This document shows, in pieces, positions 6,900-15,987 of a DNA stretch of 64,000 nt. Positions within the stretch are counted from its first letter, which is position 1; every line of letters starts with the position of its first letter. Position numbers and translations under genes: made by a program. Source of the DNA: Rhizomicrobium electricum (GTDB lineage Bacteria > Pseudomonadota > Alphaproteobacteria > Micropepsales > Micropepsaceae); the NCBI RefSeq assembly GCF_011762045.1, contig NZ_JAASQS010000009.1, positions 1 through 64,000 on the forward strand. Direction: 5' to 3'. The notes beneath the pieces are model-generated. The model did no database searches, was not told where the DNA came from, and saw only the letters and a list, made by a program, of their open reading frames with translations.

Positions 6900-9467
6900 T
6901 CACTTGATCAGTCCAGCCAGTGCCGCGAACGGCGAATCCGGGTTGATGGTGATCTTCACTTCTTTCGGCTTGTGGCCGCCCTTGTCGTCGCCACCCGGTT
7001 TGCCACCCTCGCGCGGCTGCTTGCGCTGGCGGCGGATGGGCTTGGGCGCGGCGCGGCGCCAGACGTGTTTGCCGTCGGCGACTTCCAGCGTCTGCCAGCC
7101 GAGCGCGTCGAGCACCTCTTTGAGCTGCTCGTTGGAGGAGCCCAGCAGCGACACCAGTTTCGGCGTCAGTTCGTCGGCGGTCGAGCCTTCGATCAGGGCC
7201 TTTTCCAGCACGTCTTCCAGCCGCTCCAGCATGTCGAGGCGGATGGCGCGGCCGGCGAATTTGCGGAAGCCCGCAGCGCCGAGGAAGCCGTCCGGCGCCT
7301 CGCTGTCGAAGCTGGTGAGACCGGGGCGCGGCATCGCGGGAACGTCGTCCTGCTTCTGCCAGACGCTCCAGAGCAGGGCGAGCAGGTTGGCCGCGTCGGG
7401 GCGCAGCAGCTTCGGCATGTAGACCGTGCGCCGCCCGAACCAGACGCCGAACGGGCGCAACGCCCGCATGATGGCGCCGCGATCGCCGCGCAGGTCGGTG
7501 CGCGGGAAATCGATGTTGCCGAAATTCTCCCATAGCCGGTGGGCGATGCCGCGGGCTTCGCCGGGCAAGGCGCCTTTGGTCCCGGCCTTGGCTTCGATCG
7601 CCTCGTGCAGGGCCGTCATGGCTTCGAGCTTGGCGGCGATGCGCTTCTGCAGCCAGTCTTCCAGCCGCCGCTGCACGCCTTCGCGCGGGGCGCCTTTCAG
7701 GCTCTCGTCGGCCAGCAGCAATACTGCGGGACTAAGCGGGGTGCCCCCTGCGGCGAGCCTGGCGACGATGGCACCGTCCCACCACAGCCGGCCGTGCTCG
7801 GAGAGGGAGATTTCCTCCTCGGTGGCGAACGCCAGTTTGCGGGCGCGATTGAAAAACTCGCCTTCGAGTCCTTTCACAGCCGCGGCGTGCAAGGCCTTGG
7901 CTTCCAAGCCGGTTGCGTTTTCGGCCGGTGTGAAGCGGAAGCCTTCGAGCTTGCCGATGGCTTCGCCGCCGACGGTCACGCCGCCGGAATCGTCGAGCAC
8001 CAGATTGAGGTCTTCCTCGCGCAGCGAACGCATCAGGACCGAGGTGCGCCGGTCGATGAAGCGTTGGGTGAGCTTCTCGTGCAAAGCATCTGACAGACGG
8101 TCCTCGACGGACCGCGTGACTTCTTGCCAATAGGCGCCGTCGGCGACCCAGCCGGGCCGGTGGGCGGCATAGGTCCAGGTGCGGATGTGGGCGAGGCGGC
8201 CCGACAGGGTGGCGACGTCGCCCTCGATGATATCGAGCCGGGAAATCTGCTGGCCCAGCCATTCCGGCGGCAGGACGCCCTTGTCGCTCATCAGGTGGCC
8301 GAAAATGGTGCGCACCAGCCGGACATGCTCGTCGGTCGACAGCTTGTTGAAGTCCGGCATCTGGCAGCATTCCCAGAGCAGCTTGATCGCGGCCGGAGCG
8401 GTGCAGCGGTCGGCGATCTCGCCCTGGCCGGCGAGCGTTCTCAGGGCGATGAAATCGGAGGACGGCCGCGCCTTGACGAGGCCGCGTTGCGGCGGCGGTT
8501 CGTCCAGGCTGGCGATCAGCCCGCCGAGGGAGTGGAAATGGAGCGCCGAATTGCGCCACTGCAGCACGCGGACGGGGTCGTAATGGTGGTTCTCGACCCG
8601 GCTGACCAGTTCCTGGTCGAGCGGCTCGGCTTCGCCCGTCACGCCGAAGGTGCCGTCGTTCATGTGGCGGCCGGCGCGTCCGGCGATCTGGCCGACTTCC
8701 TCCGGCCGCAAGGGGCGGGTCACGGTGCCGTCGAACTTCTCCATCGCCGAGAAGGCGACGTGGTCGACGTCCATATTGAGGCCCATGCCGATGGCGTCGG
8801 TCGCCACCAGGAAGTCCACCTCGCCTGACTGGTAGAGCGCCACCTGGGCGTTGCGGGTGCGGGGGCTGAGGGCGCCCAGCACGACCGCCGCGCCGCCGCG
8901 ATGGGTGCGGATCAGTTCGGCGATGCCGTAGACGTCTTCCGACGAGAACCCGACCACGGCCGAGCGCCGCGGCAGGCGGGTCAGTTTCTTGGCGCCGGTA
9001 TAGGCGAGGTCGGAAAAGCGGTCGCGGGAGACGAAATAGGTCCGCGGCACGAACTTCTGGATCGCTCCGCGCATGGTATCGGCGCCGAGGAACAGGGTTT
9101 CTTCGTCGCCGCGGGCATTGAGCAGGCGGTCGGTGAAGACGTGGCCGCGCTCGGGATCGGCGCAAAGCTGGATCTCGTCCACCACCAGGCAGGCAGAACC
9201 GACGCCGACCGGCATGGCTTCCACGGTGCAGACGTAATAGGGCGCCCCGGCCGGAATGATCTTTTCTTCGCCGGTGACCAGGGCGACCTGACTGGCCCCC
9301 TTGATCCGAACGATCTTGTCATAGACCTCGCGCGCCAGAAGGCGCAGCGGCAGGCCGATCATGCCGGACTTGTGCGCCAGCATGCGTTCGATAGCAAAAT
9401 GGGTTTTGCCGGTGTTGGTGGGTCCTAGGACCGCCGTGACACGCGACCCAGACGGTGGTGTACGCAT
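6900..9467 (-). CDS. SUV3-type DExH RNA helicase
   Basis: This 855-residue superfamily 2 helicase is related to mitochondrial SUV3. Walker A is GPTNTGKTH, the Walker B/DExH box is VVDEIQL, and motif VI is QIAGRAGRH. The SUV3-type C-terminal domain follows, then a basic Lys/Arg/Gly-rich tail (about residues 790-835). Family members unwind structured RNA, often alongside RNA decay factors. ATG 9467 (MRTPPSG) is taken as the start; a GTG at 9482 in the same frame is possible. It heads the minus-strand run with the S4 gene and, further down, fdxA and carD, a common alphaproteobacterial order. Confidence 0.9.
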   Translation of the reverse strand: MRTPPSGSRVTAVLGPTNTGKTHFAIERMLAHKSGMIGLPLRLLAREVYDKIVRIKGASQVALVTGEEKIIPAGAPYYVCTVEAMPVGVGSACLVVDEIQLCADPERGHVFTDRLLNARGDEETLFLGADTMRGAIQKFVPRTYFVSRDRFSDLAYTGAKKLTRLPRRSAVVGFSSEDVYGIAELIRTHRGGAAVVLGALSPRTRNAQVALYQSGEVDFLVATDAIGMGLNMDVDHVAFSAMEKFDGTVTRPLRPEEVGQIAGRAGRHMNDGTFGVTGEAEPLDQELVSRVENHHYDPVRVLQWRNSALHFHSLGGLIASLDEPPPQRGLVKARPSSDFIALRTLAGQGEIADRCTAPAAIKLLWECCQMPDFNKLSTDEHVRLVRTIFGHLMSDKGVLPPEWLGQQISRLDIIEGDVATLSGRLAHIRTWTYAAHRPGWVADGAYWQEVTRSVEDRLSDALHEKLTQRFIDRRTSVLMRSLREEDLNLVLDDSGGVTVGGEAIGKLEGFRFTPAENATGLEAKALHAAAVKGLEGEFFNRARKLAFATEEEISLSEHGRLWWDGAIVARLAAGGTPLSPAVLLLADESLKGAPREGVQRRLEDWLQKRIAAKLEAMTALHEAIEAKAGTKGALPGEARGIAHRLWENFGNIDFPRTDLRGDRGAIMRALRPFGVWFGRRTVYMPKLLRPDAANLLALLWSVWQKQDDVPAMPRPGLTSFDSEAPDGFLGAAGFRKFAGRAIRLDMLERLEDVLEKALIEGSTADELTPKLVSLLGSSNEQLKEVLDALGWQTLEVADGKHVWRRAAPKPIRRQRKQPREGGKPGGDDKGGHKPKEVKITINPDSPFAALAGLIK

Positions 9468-9482
9468 CGGCGGACATTTCAC

Positions 9483-9911
9483 CTGGGACGGCCGTCAACG
9501 CAAGGCTTTCCGCGCCGGAGCGGCGGCGGAGCTGGGGGTAATCGGCCGGAAAAGGCGGGAGAGGGCTGGATCGCGGAAAATTCCCTGGCGAGAATCATCA
9601 TTGCGCGTGAGTCGGCACGAGTCACAATTAACCAACCAGAACGACGGTGGAACGAATGCCGTCCGAATCAATAACTCGGTGAAAATCAGCCTTTGTTCTC
9701 ATACCATTAGGGTGTTGTCAAGAGGTTCGGACCCCTACATGTTGTGTGTAGAGCGATGCATGGGGCCCGAGCGACTTATCCACGGAACAGTCCGTAGGCG
9801 GATGAAAGTGTCAGGGTACGGAAGGTTTTGTGACGGCTCCCATGCGGCTTTCGCACTTCGCGGCTTTGGCCGAAGCATGCGAAAACGGCTCCAACGCTCG
9901 CCGAGGTCATC
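9483..9911. promoter_or_regulatory. Divergent promoter region, helicase/methylmalonyl-CoA mutase
   Basis: These 429 bases hold no convincing gene. They separate the minus-strand helicase operon from the plus-strand mutase and must contain both promoters. The middle (about 9600-9740) is AT-richer. A near-consensus DnaA box, TTATCCACG, lies at 9776-9784 but stands alone. I looked for a cobalamin riboswitch ahead of the B12-dependent mutase and did not find the conserved B12-box sequence. Confidence 0.4.
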
Positions 9912-12020
9912 ATGACAACACCAGAAGAATGGGCCGCGCTGGCCGCAAAAGAGCTGAAAACCCGTCCTGTCGGCGATCTTGCCTGGGCCTGTCCGGAAGG
10001 TTTCACGGTTAAACCTCTGTATACGGCCGAAGACCTCGAGGGCATGGAAGCGGCCGGCTCGCTGCCCGGATTTGCGCCGTTCGCGCGCGGCGTGCGCGCC
10101 ACCATGTATACCGGCCGGCCCTGGACCATTCGCCAGTACGCGGGTTTTTCCACCGCTGAGGAGTCCAACGCCTTCTATCGCGCCAATCTGGCGGCCGGGC
10201 AGATGGGCCTGTCGGTGGCGTTCGATCTGCCGACCCATCGCGGCTACGACAGCGATCATCCCCGTGTGGCGGGCGACGTCGGCAAGGCGGGCGTGGCGAT
10301 CGACTCCGTCGAGGACATGAAGATCCTGTTCGACGGCATCCCGCTCGATCGCATGAGCGTGTCGATGACCATGAACGGCGCCGTGATCCCGATCATGGCA
10401 AACTACATCGTCGCCGCCGAGGAACAGGGCGTGCCGCTGGCCAAGCTGGCAGGCACCATCCAGAACGACATCCTGAAAGAATTCATGGTGCGGAACACCT
10501 ACATCTATCCGCCCGCACCCTCGATGCGCATCGTCGCCGACGTGATCGAATTCGCGGCGAGGAATATGCCGAAGTTCAATTCGATCTCGATCAGCGGCTA
10601 TCACATGCACGAAGCCGGCGCGACCGCCGTGCAGGAACTCGCCTATACCCTGGCCGACGGCAAGGAATACGTCCGCGCCGCGCTGAAGAAAGGGCTCGAC
10701 GTCGACGCCTTCGGGCCGCGGCTGTCGTTCTTCTTCGGCATCGGCATGAATTTCTTCTTCGAGATCGCCAAGCTGCGCGCCGCCCGGCTGTTGTGGTGCG
10801 AGATCATGCAGGGCTTCGGCGCCAGGAAGCCCGAAAGCCTGATGCTGCGCACCCATTGCCAGACCTCGGGCGTGTCGCTGACCGAACAGGACCCGTACAA
10901 CAACATCGTGCGCACGGCTTATGAGGCGCTGGCGGCGGTGTTGGGTGGGACGCAGTCGCTGCACACCAATTCGTTCGACGAAGCCATCGCGCTGCCGACC
11001 GAGCAATCCGCCCGCATCGCCCGTAACACCCAGCTCATTCTGCAGCACGAAACCCAGGTGACGCGCACCGTCGATCCCCTCGGCGGCTCGTACTACGTCG
11101 AAGCGCTGACCCATTCGCTGGCCGCCGCCGCGCGCGAAATCATCGCCCGCGTCGATGGCAAGGGCGGCATCGCCGCTTGCGTCGACGAAGCCAAGCTCGC
11201 CATCGAAGAATCCGCCGCCCGCCGTCAGGCCCGCGTCGACAAGGGCGAGGACGTGATCGTCGGCGTCAACAAATTCGAACCGCCGCACGACGATGAGGTG
11301 GCCTACCGCGAAGTCGACAATGCCGCGGTTTTGAAAGCCCAGCTTGCACGCCTCGCCAAAGTCAAAGCCGAGCGCGACGACGCCAAGGTCGCCGCAACGC
11401 TGGCGTCCTTGCGCGAAGGCGCGGCGGGCGAGGCCAATCTTTTGGCGCTGGCGGTCGACGCGGCGCGGGCTCGCGCTACGGTCGGCGAAATCTCCGCGGC
11501 GATCGAGAAGGTCTACGCCCGTCATCGCGCCACCACGCAGGTGATTTCCGGCGTCTATGGCGGCTGTTTCCAGGGCGACAACGAATTCGCGGCGCTGAAA
11601 GGCGAGGTCGAGACCTACGCCCAAACTCACAGCGGCCCGCCGCGCATTCTGGTCGCCAAGATCGGCCAGGACGGCCACGACCGCGGCGCCAAGGTGATCG
11701 CGTCGGCCTATGCCGATATCGGTTTTGCGGTGGATGTCGGCGAACTGTTCGCCACGCCGGAAGAGGTCGCCGCCAGAGCTGTCGCCACCAACGCGCAGGT
11801 GGTGGGCGTCTCCAGCCTCGCCGCCGGTCACAAGACGCTGGTGCCGGAACTGATTGCAGCGCTGAAGCAGGCCGGTTCGAAGGCGCTGGTCGTCGTCGGC
11901 GGTGTCATTCCGCCGCGCGATCACGACTTTCTGAAGCAGCAGGGCGTCGCCGCCGTCTTCGGCCCCGGCACCAACATTCCCGAAGCCGCCAAGACGGTGC
12001 TGGATCTACTGCGCCGCTGA
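9912..12020 (+). CDS. scpA: Methylmalonyl-CoA mutase, large subunit
   Basis: This 702-residue adenosylcobalamin enzyme interconverts methylmalonyl-CoA and succinyl-CoA. The N-terminal TIM barrel holds the acyl-CoA site ([21 protein letters not shown], then [13 protein letters not shown]). The C-terminal B12-binding domain from about residue 570 carries the base-off cobalamin motif DGHDRG, followed by the GVSSLAAGH and VVVGGVIPP strands. The length matches homomeric ScpA/MutB-type enzymes. The small-subunit and MeaB-type chaperone genes are not nearby. CobS and CobT, needed for aerobic B12 synthesis, lie about 12 kb away. The gene ends 15 bases inside the convergent aspartyl-protease-like gene. 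Confidence 0.95.
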   Translation: MTTPEEWAALAAKELKTRPVGDLAWACPEGFTVKPLYTAEDLEGMEAAGSLPGFAPFARGVRATMYTGRPWTIRQYAGFSTAEESNAFYRANLAAGQMGLSVAFDLPTHRGYDSDHPRVAGDVGKAGVAIDSVEDMKILFDGIPLDRMSVSMTMNGAVIPIMANYIVAAEEQGVPLAKLAGTIQNDILKEFMVRNTYIYPPAPSMRIVADVIEFAARNMPKFNSISISGYHMHEAGATAVQELAYTLADGKEYVRAALKKGLDVDAFGPRLSFFFGIGMNFFFEIAKLRAARLLWCEIMQGFGARKPESLMLRTHCQTSGVSLTEQDPYNNIVRTAYEALAAVLGGTQSLHTNSFDEAIALPTEQSARIARNTQLILQHETQVTRTVDPLGGSYYVEALTHSLAAAAREIIARVDGKGGIAACVDEAKLAIEESAARRQARVDKGEDVIVGVNKFEPPHDDEVAYREVDNAAVLKAQLARLAKVKAERDDAKVAATLASLREGAAGEANLLALAVDAARARATVGEISAAIEKVYARHRATTQVISGVYGGCFQGDNEFAALKGEVETYAQTHSGPPRILVAKIGQDGHDRGAKVIASAYADIGFAVDVGELFATPEEVAARAVATNAQVVGVSSLAAGHKTLVPELIAALKQAGSKALVVVGGVIPPRDHDFLKQQGVAAVFGPGTNIPEAAKTVLDLLRR

Positions 12021-12995
12021 CGCCGCTTTGGGCGTTCCGGCCGGCGTGATGTAGAGCTTCTGTTCCTTGTAGGCGATGTAGAGGTGCAGGTGCTTCAGCA
12101 CATTCATGCCGATCAGGATGGGCGCCGCATTGGCATCGTCCTTGGCCGGGATGAGCGAGCCGGTCGGCGTGCCCGGTGCCAGCCGTTGCGAGATCATATC
12201 CGGGATCAGTTCGAAAACCGGGTTCGCTACCGTGATGCCGTTGAAATCGAGCGTCTTGAACGTGTGGATGTAGGTCGGAAGGTCGGTTCGTTCGTTGAGG
12301 TGTCCTGCAGCCGGCGTATCGGCGCTTCCGGGTTGCAGGGTGAAGGCGCGCTGCGCCGTGGCGAGCCGCAGCGTCGAGTTCGGCGCACCGGTGTCGAGCA
12401 GGGCTTTCATCGTTTTGCCGTCGAGGGTCACGTCGAACACGATCTGGCCGATGTGCCAGCTTCTGAACGGCACCACCGCCAGCGCCGTCGCCGGCCAGTA
12501 CACCACCTTGCCGTCGCAGTGGTTCTTGTCGAGCAGTTCGAGCTTGTTGGTGCCGAAATCGATCGAGACGTCGAAGTTCGACAGCACATCGGCGCCCAGC
12601 AATCCGGCGACTTGCGGATCGTCGCTGATCTGATCGGCGAATGGCGCCACGGCGAACGTGAGATTGCCTTTCATGGCGCCGAGTTTGACGCCGGAGACCG
12701 TGAAGGTATCGGTCGAGGCGCCCGACAGGCCGTACAGCTTCATATAGCCCTTGCGGGTCTTCAGCTTCAGTTCGTCGGCGGCTTTGGCGGTCAGCACGCT
12801 GACCTCGGCACCGAGATCGAGGATCATCTGCTTCTGCACGCCGGCGATTTCGACGGGCACGAATTCGCGCCGTCCGCTGTCGGACGGTACCAGATCGACG
12901 CTGGCCACCATTTTCAGAGGGGCGCATTGCTCGTCCGCAAGCGCGGGCTGCGCCAGGACCATCGCCAATGCGGCAATGTAGAAACGCGTTTTCAT
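12006..12995 (-). CDS. Exported aspartyl-protease-like protein with two retropepsin-type domains
   Basis: This 329-residue protein has a clear signal peptide ([20 protein letters not shown]). Two retropepsin-like domains follow. The first has the active-site strand written [11 protein letters not shown], with Leu in place of the usual Thr/Ser; the second has the canonical [11 protein letters not shown]. Two half-site domains in one chain could form an intramolecular dimer, as in pepsin-like enzymes, but the first motif is degenerate. ATG 12995 is preceded by a GGGGG purine run. It converges with the mutase gene and is divergent from panE. The substrate is unknown. Confidence 0.7.
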   Translation of the reverse strand: MKTRFYIAALAMVLAQPALADEQCAPLKMVASVDLVPSDSGRREFVPVEIAGVQKQMILDLGAEVSVLTAKAADELKLKTRKGYMKLYGLSGASTDTFTVSGVKLGAMKGNLTFAVAPFADQISDDPQVAGLLGADVLSNFDVSIDFGTNKLELLDKNHCDGKVVYWPATALAVVPFRSWHIGQIVFDVTLDGKTMKALLDTGAPNSTLRLATAQRAFTLQPGSADTPAAGHLNERTDLPTYIHTFKTLDFNGITVANPVFELIPDMISQRLAPGTPTGSLIPAKDDANAAPILIGMNVLKHLHLYIAYKEQKLYITPAGTPKAASAAQ

Positions 12996-13101
12996 GGTGC
13001 CCCCGATTTCCCCATCGATGGCCACAGTCTAGACTGGTTTCGTGCCCGCGTGTATCCGGGCGCGATATGTACGCAGCGGAAACAAAGTCCTGGAGGAGAA
13101 T

Positions 13102-13995
13102 ATGTCGCGTATCACTTTGATCGGCGCCGGAGCCATCGGTTGCGCGGTTGGCGGGGCTTTGCTGCAAGCCGGGCATGAGGTCACGTTCTGCGCCCGCAAG
13201 GCGTTCGCGCGTCTGTCGGTGCAGAAGGACGGCGAGCCGCCGGTCGTGCATGTGGCGAAGGTCGTGACGCGTCCCGATCAGGTGCCGCAGGCCGATTGGG
13301 TTCTGTTGTGCGTCAAGGCCTATCAGGTGCCGTCGGCGGCGGAGTGGCTGGCGGCGGCGGTGCGGCCGGGCACGCGCGTGGCGGTGCTGCAAAACGGCGT
13401 CGAGCAGAAGGAGAATGCCGAGCCGTTCGTGCCAGTGGGCACGCCGATCGTGCCGGTGGTGATCGATCTGCCGGTCAGCCGCACCGCACCGGGCGAGGTG
13501 CATTGGAGCCGCATCGCCACCGCCACCGTTCCTGAAGGGCCGGACGGCGCCGCGTTCGCGGGCCTGTTCGCCGGTTCGTTCCTGACCGCGGAAACCTCCG
13601 CCGAGTTCGTCACGCGCGCCTGGCTGAAGCTCTGCAACAATGCGCCCAGCGGCGCCATCCTGGCGCTCACCGGTCAACGCATGCGGGTGATGCACGAGCC
13701 CGGTATCGCAGACCTCGCGCGCGCGATCCTCGCGGAGGTGATTGCGGTCGGCCGCGCCGAAGGCGCCGAACTCGACGACAGCTTGATCGAGCGGCAAGTG
13801 CAGTTCTTCCTCGGTGCCAAAGGCGACGAGGGCAACTCGATGTTCGCCGACCGCATGGCCGGCCGCGAAATGGAATGGAACGCCCGCAACGCCGTCATCG
13901 TGCGCAAGGCGGCGCTGCACGGCATCCCCGTCCCCGTCTCGACCGCCCTGGTCCCGCTCCTCGCCGCCATCTCGAACGCGGCGAAGGGAGACTAA
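13102..13995 (+). CDS. panE: 2-dehydropantoate 2-reductase (ketopantoate reductase) family
   Basis: This 297-residue protein has the N-terminal NADPH-binding motif GAGAIGCAVGG (residues 7-17), the VKAYQVPSA region and the C-terminal helical domain with NNAPSGAILALTG and GREMEWNARNAV, matching PanE/ApbA. These enzymes make pantoate for coenzyme A, though many genomes have paralogs acting on other substrates. GGAGGAG at 13092-13098 fixes the ATG at 13102, excluding a longer upstream frame. The stop overlaps the convergent S9 peptidase gene by a few bases. Confidence 0.8.
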   Translation: MSRITLIGAGAIGCAVGGALLQAGHEVTFCARKAFARLSVQKDGEPPVVHVAKVVTRPDQVPQADWVLLCVKAYQVPSAAEWLAAAVRPGTRVAVLQNGVEQKENAEPFVPVGTPIVPVVIDLPVSRTAPGEVHWSRIATATVPEGPDGAAFAGLFAGSFLTAETSAEFVTRAWLKLCNNAPSGAILALTGQRMRVMHEPGIADLARAILAEVIAVGRAEGAELDDSLIERQVQFFLGAKGDEGNSMFADRMAGREMEWNARNAVIVRKAALHGIPVPVSTALVPLLAAISNAAKGD

Positions 13996-15908
13996 TTCCC
14001 GATATTCTCCTTCAGGAATTTCTCGAGTTCGGTCAGCCACAGCGACCGGGTTTCCATTTTCTGCAAATAGTGGCTTTCATCCGGAATGATGATCGTCGTG
14101 ACCTTCTTGCCCGCCTTGCGCAAGGCGGCGTCCATCGCCTGGGTCTGGTCGATGCGGACGGTGTAGTCGTCTTTGCCGTGGACCAGCAGAACCGGGATTT
14201 TGATCTGGTCGGCGTGGAAGACCGGCGATTTGGCGCGAAGTATGTCGCCGTCGTTGTCGGGATCGCCCATGAACAGCGGCCAGCTCGCGACGGCGGTCGA
14301 CTCCCGGCCGGTGTCCTTGACCAGGGTCTTGCGCAGTTTGTTGAGGTCGTACACGCCGGCGCCGCCGACCGCACAAGCATAGAGGTCGGGCGTAAACGTC
14401 GCCCCGGCCAGGGCCGCGTAGCCGCCATAAGACCAGCCGACAATGCAAATGCGCTTGGGATCGGCGATGCCGTCGGCGATCAGCTTCTTGACGCCATCGG
14501 TGACGTCGTCCTGCATCTTGCCGCCCCATTCGCCGTAGCCGGCTTTGATGAACTTCTTTCCGTAGCCGCTGGAGCCGCGGAAATTCGGTTGCAGCACGGC
14601 ATAACCGCGATTGGCGAGGAACTGCGCCATCCAGTCGAAACCGATGAGATCGCGTGTCCGCGGACCGCCGTGCGGCAGGACCACGACGGGAAGATTCTTC
14701 GCGGCCTTTCCCGGTGGCAAGGTGACGTAGGCGGGAATGTCGAGCCCGTCGCGCGCCTTGTACGGATACGGCTTCATCTCGCCGAGTTGGTTTTCCTCAA
14801 GGGCGTCATAGGTCGCGGCGATCGGCGAGGCGCTGTGGGTGACCCGATCGAGGAGGAAGTAGGTCGGCGGAAATTTCGGGCTTTCGACCAGAAGGACGAC
14901 CTTTCTCTTGGCCATGTCCCAGCTGACGGCATGGACGGCTTTACCGGGAAACGCCGCGACGAGGCCGCGTTGCAGGGCCTGCATGTCTTCATCGAAATAA
15001 TGGTCGGTTTGCTGGTCGGCCACGACGGCGGCACCCAGCACGCGCCCATCCCACGGGTCGACAAGCGCCGCGTCGACGTCGTATTTGGGATCGCTGAACA
15101 GCGGGGCTTCTTTGCCGCTGGCGATGTCGCGGGTGACAAGCCTCGCCAGATCGGGATCGGTGGTGCTCCGCGTACGCTGGACGAACGATTTGCCGTCGCG
15201 CGACAAGCCCGCGAGGCCGAGACCGTTATCGACGGTGGAGGAACTTTGGACCTCCTTCCAATCGCCGTTATTGTAAACGAGCAGCTGCTCCGCCGGTGGA
15301 TTGGTCGACCAGTCGAGGCGGGCGATGACTTTGCCGTGGCCGTCCATGATCCATTTTTTGGTCTGATGGCCGCCGACCGCAATCTGCTCGGTCGTGTCGT
15401 CCTTCAGACTCACGCGAAACATCGTACTCCGCCACTCGTCCTGATGACGGTCCCCGTTGGTCGCGTAGACGTGATCGGGGTCGTCAAGCGCCAGGTCGTC
15501 GATGCTCGACACCCCGAACTGATGCCTGTTGTTCCCCGTGGGATCGACGAGGAAAGAGCGAAACCAGGGTTTCACGTCGTCGCCCATGTACCGCCGGTTG
15601 ACATTGACGGTGACCATCAATCGGTCGTTCTTGATCCAACGCACGCCGACGATAAACCCCGTGTCGACGGGAATCCCGATCGCGGGCGTACCGGCGGGAT
15701 CGAGCGTATGGATCACCGCGATGCTCTTGTCGCCATGCACTTCGACGGTCGCCAGATGCTTGCCGTCGGGCGAAAGGACGGGTTCGGTCAGATTTTTGGG
15801 TACCGCAAAGGCTTGCACGGAAGGCTTGGCCGGCGCGGTTTGTGCGGATGCGGCAGCAAAAGACCCAACGGCACACGCAATAGCGCATGCCCAAAGACGG
15901 ACGTACAT
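13992..15908 (-). CDS. Secreted S9-family (prolyl oligopeptidase type) peptidase, copy 1
   Basis: This 638-residue protein has a signal peptide (about residues 1-22), a beta-propeller-like N-terminal half (SPDGKHLATVEV, repeated Asp/Gly blades) and a C-terminal alpha/beta-hydrolase domain. The catalytic serine lies in GWSYGGYAA, the aspartate in HGKDDYTV and the histidine in DESHYL, the triad of S9 acylaminoacyl- or dipeptidyl-peptidases. It is a tandem paralog of the next gene, closest at the signal peptide and in the last 350 residues. The ATG at 15908 is preceded by GGGGGGC. It is probably exported and digests peptides outside the cytoplasm. Confidence 0.9.
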   Translation of the reverse strand: MYVRLWACAIACAVGSFAAASAQTAPAKPSVQAFAVPKNLTEPVLSPDGKHLATVEVHGDKSIAVIHTLDPAGTPAIGIPVDTGFIVGVRWIKNDRLMVTVNVNRRYMGDDVKPWFRSFLVDPTGNNRHQFGVSSIDDLALDDPDHVYATNGDRHQDEWRSTMFRVSLKDDTTEQIAVGGHQTKKWIMDGHGKVIARLDWSTNPPAEQLLVYNNGDWKEVQSSSTVDNGLGLAGLSRDGKSFVQRTRSTTDPDLARLVTRDIASGKEAPLFSDPKYDVDAALVDPWDGRVLGAAVVADQQTDHYFDEDMQALQRGLVAAFPGKAVHAVSWDMAKRKVVLLVESPKFPPTYFLLDRVTHSASPIAATYDALEENQLGEMKPYPYKARDGLDIPAYVTLPPGKAAKNLPVVVLPHGGPRTRDLIGFDWMAQFLANRGYAVLQPNFRGSSGYGKKFIKAGYGEWGGKMQDDVTDGVKKLIADGIADPKRICIVGWSYGGYAALAGATFTPDLYACAVGGAGVYDLNKLRKTLVKDTGRESTAVASWPLFMGDPDNDGDILRAKSPVFHADQIKIPVLLVHGKDDYTVRIDQTQAMDAALRKAGKKVTTIIIPDESHYLQKMETRSLWLTELEKFLKENIGN

Positions 15909-15987
15909 GGAAAGCCCCCCGAGATGACGGGCGTATCATCCAGCATCTGCCGTGAGCCCGCAACACTTCTCCGCGGATACGTCGCGA

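Noticed and set aside
9776..9784. Near-consensus DnaA box TTATCCACG, possible replication origin
   Set aside because: It is a single box, without the cluster of boxes, AT-rich unwinding region or neighbouring origin genes expected.
9483..9911. Cobalamin riboswitch ahead of the methylmalonyl-CoA mutase gene
   Set aside because: The conserved B12-box and adjoining stems are not recognisable in the 429-base gap.
13042..13101. Longer start for the panE-like gene
   Set aside because: ATG 13102 has a perfectly placed GGAGGAG and begins the cofactor-binding strand; the extension has no similarity to the family.
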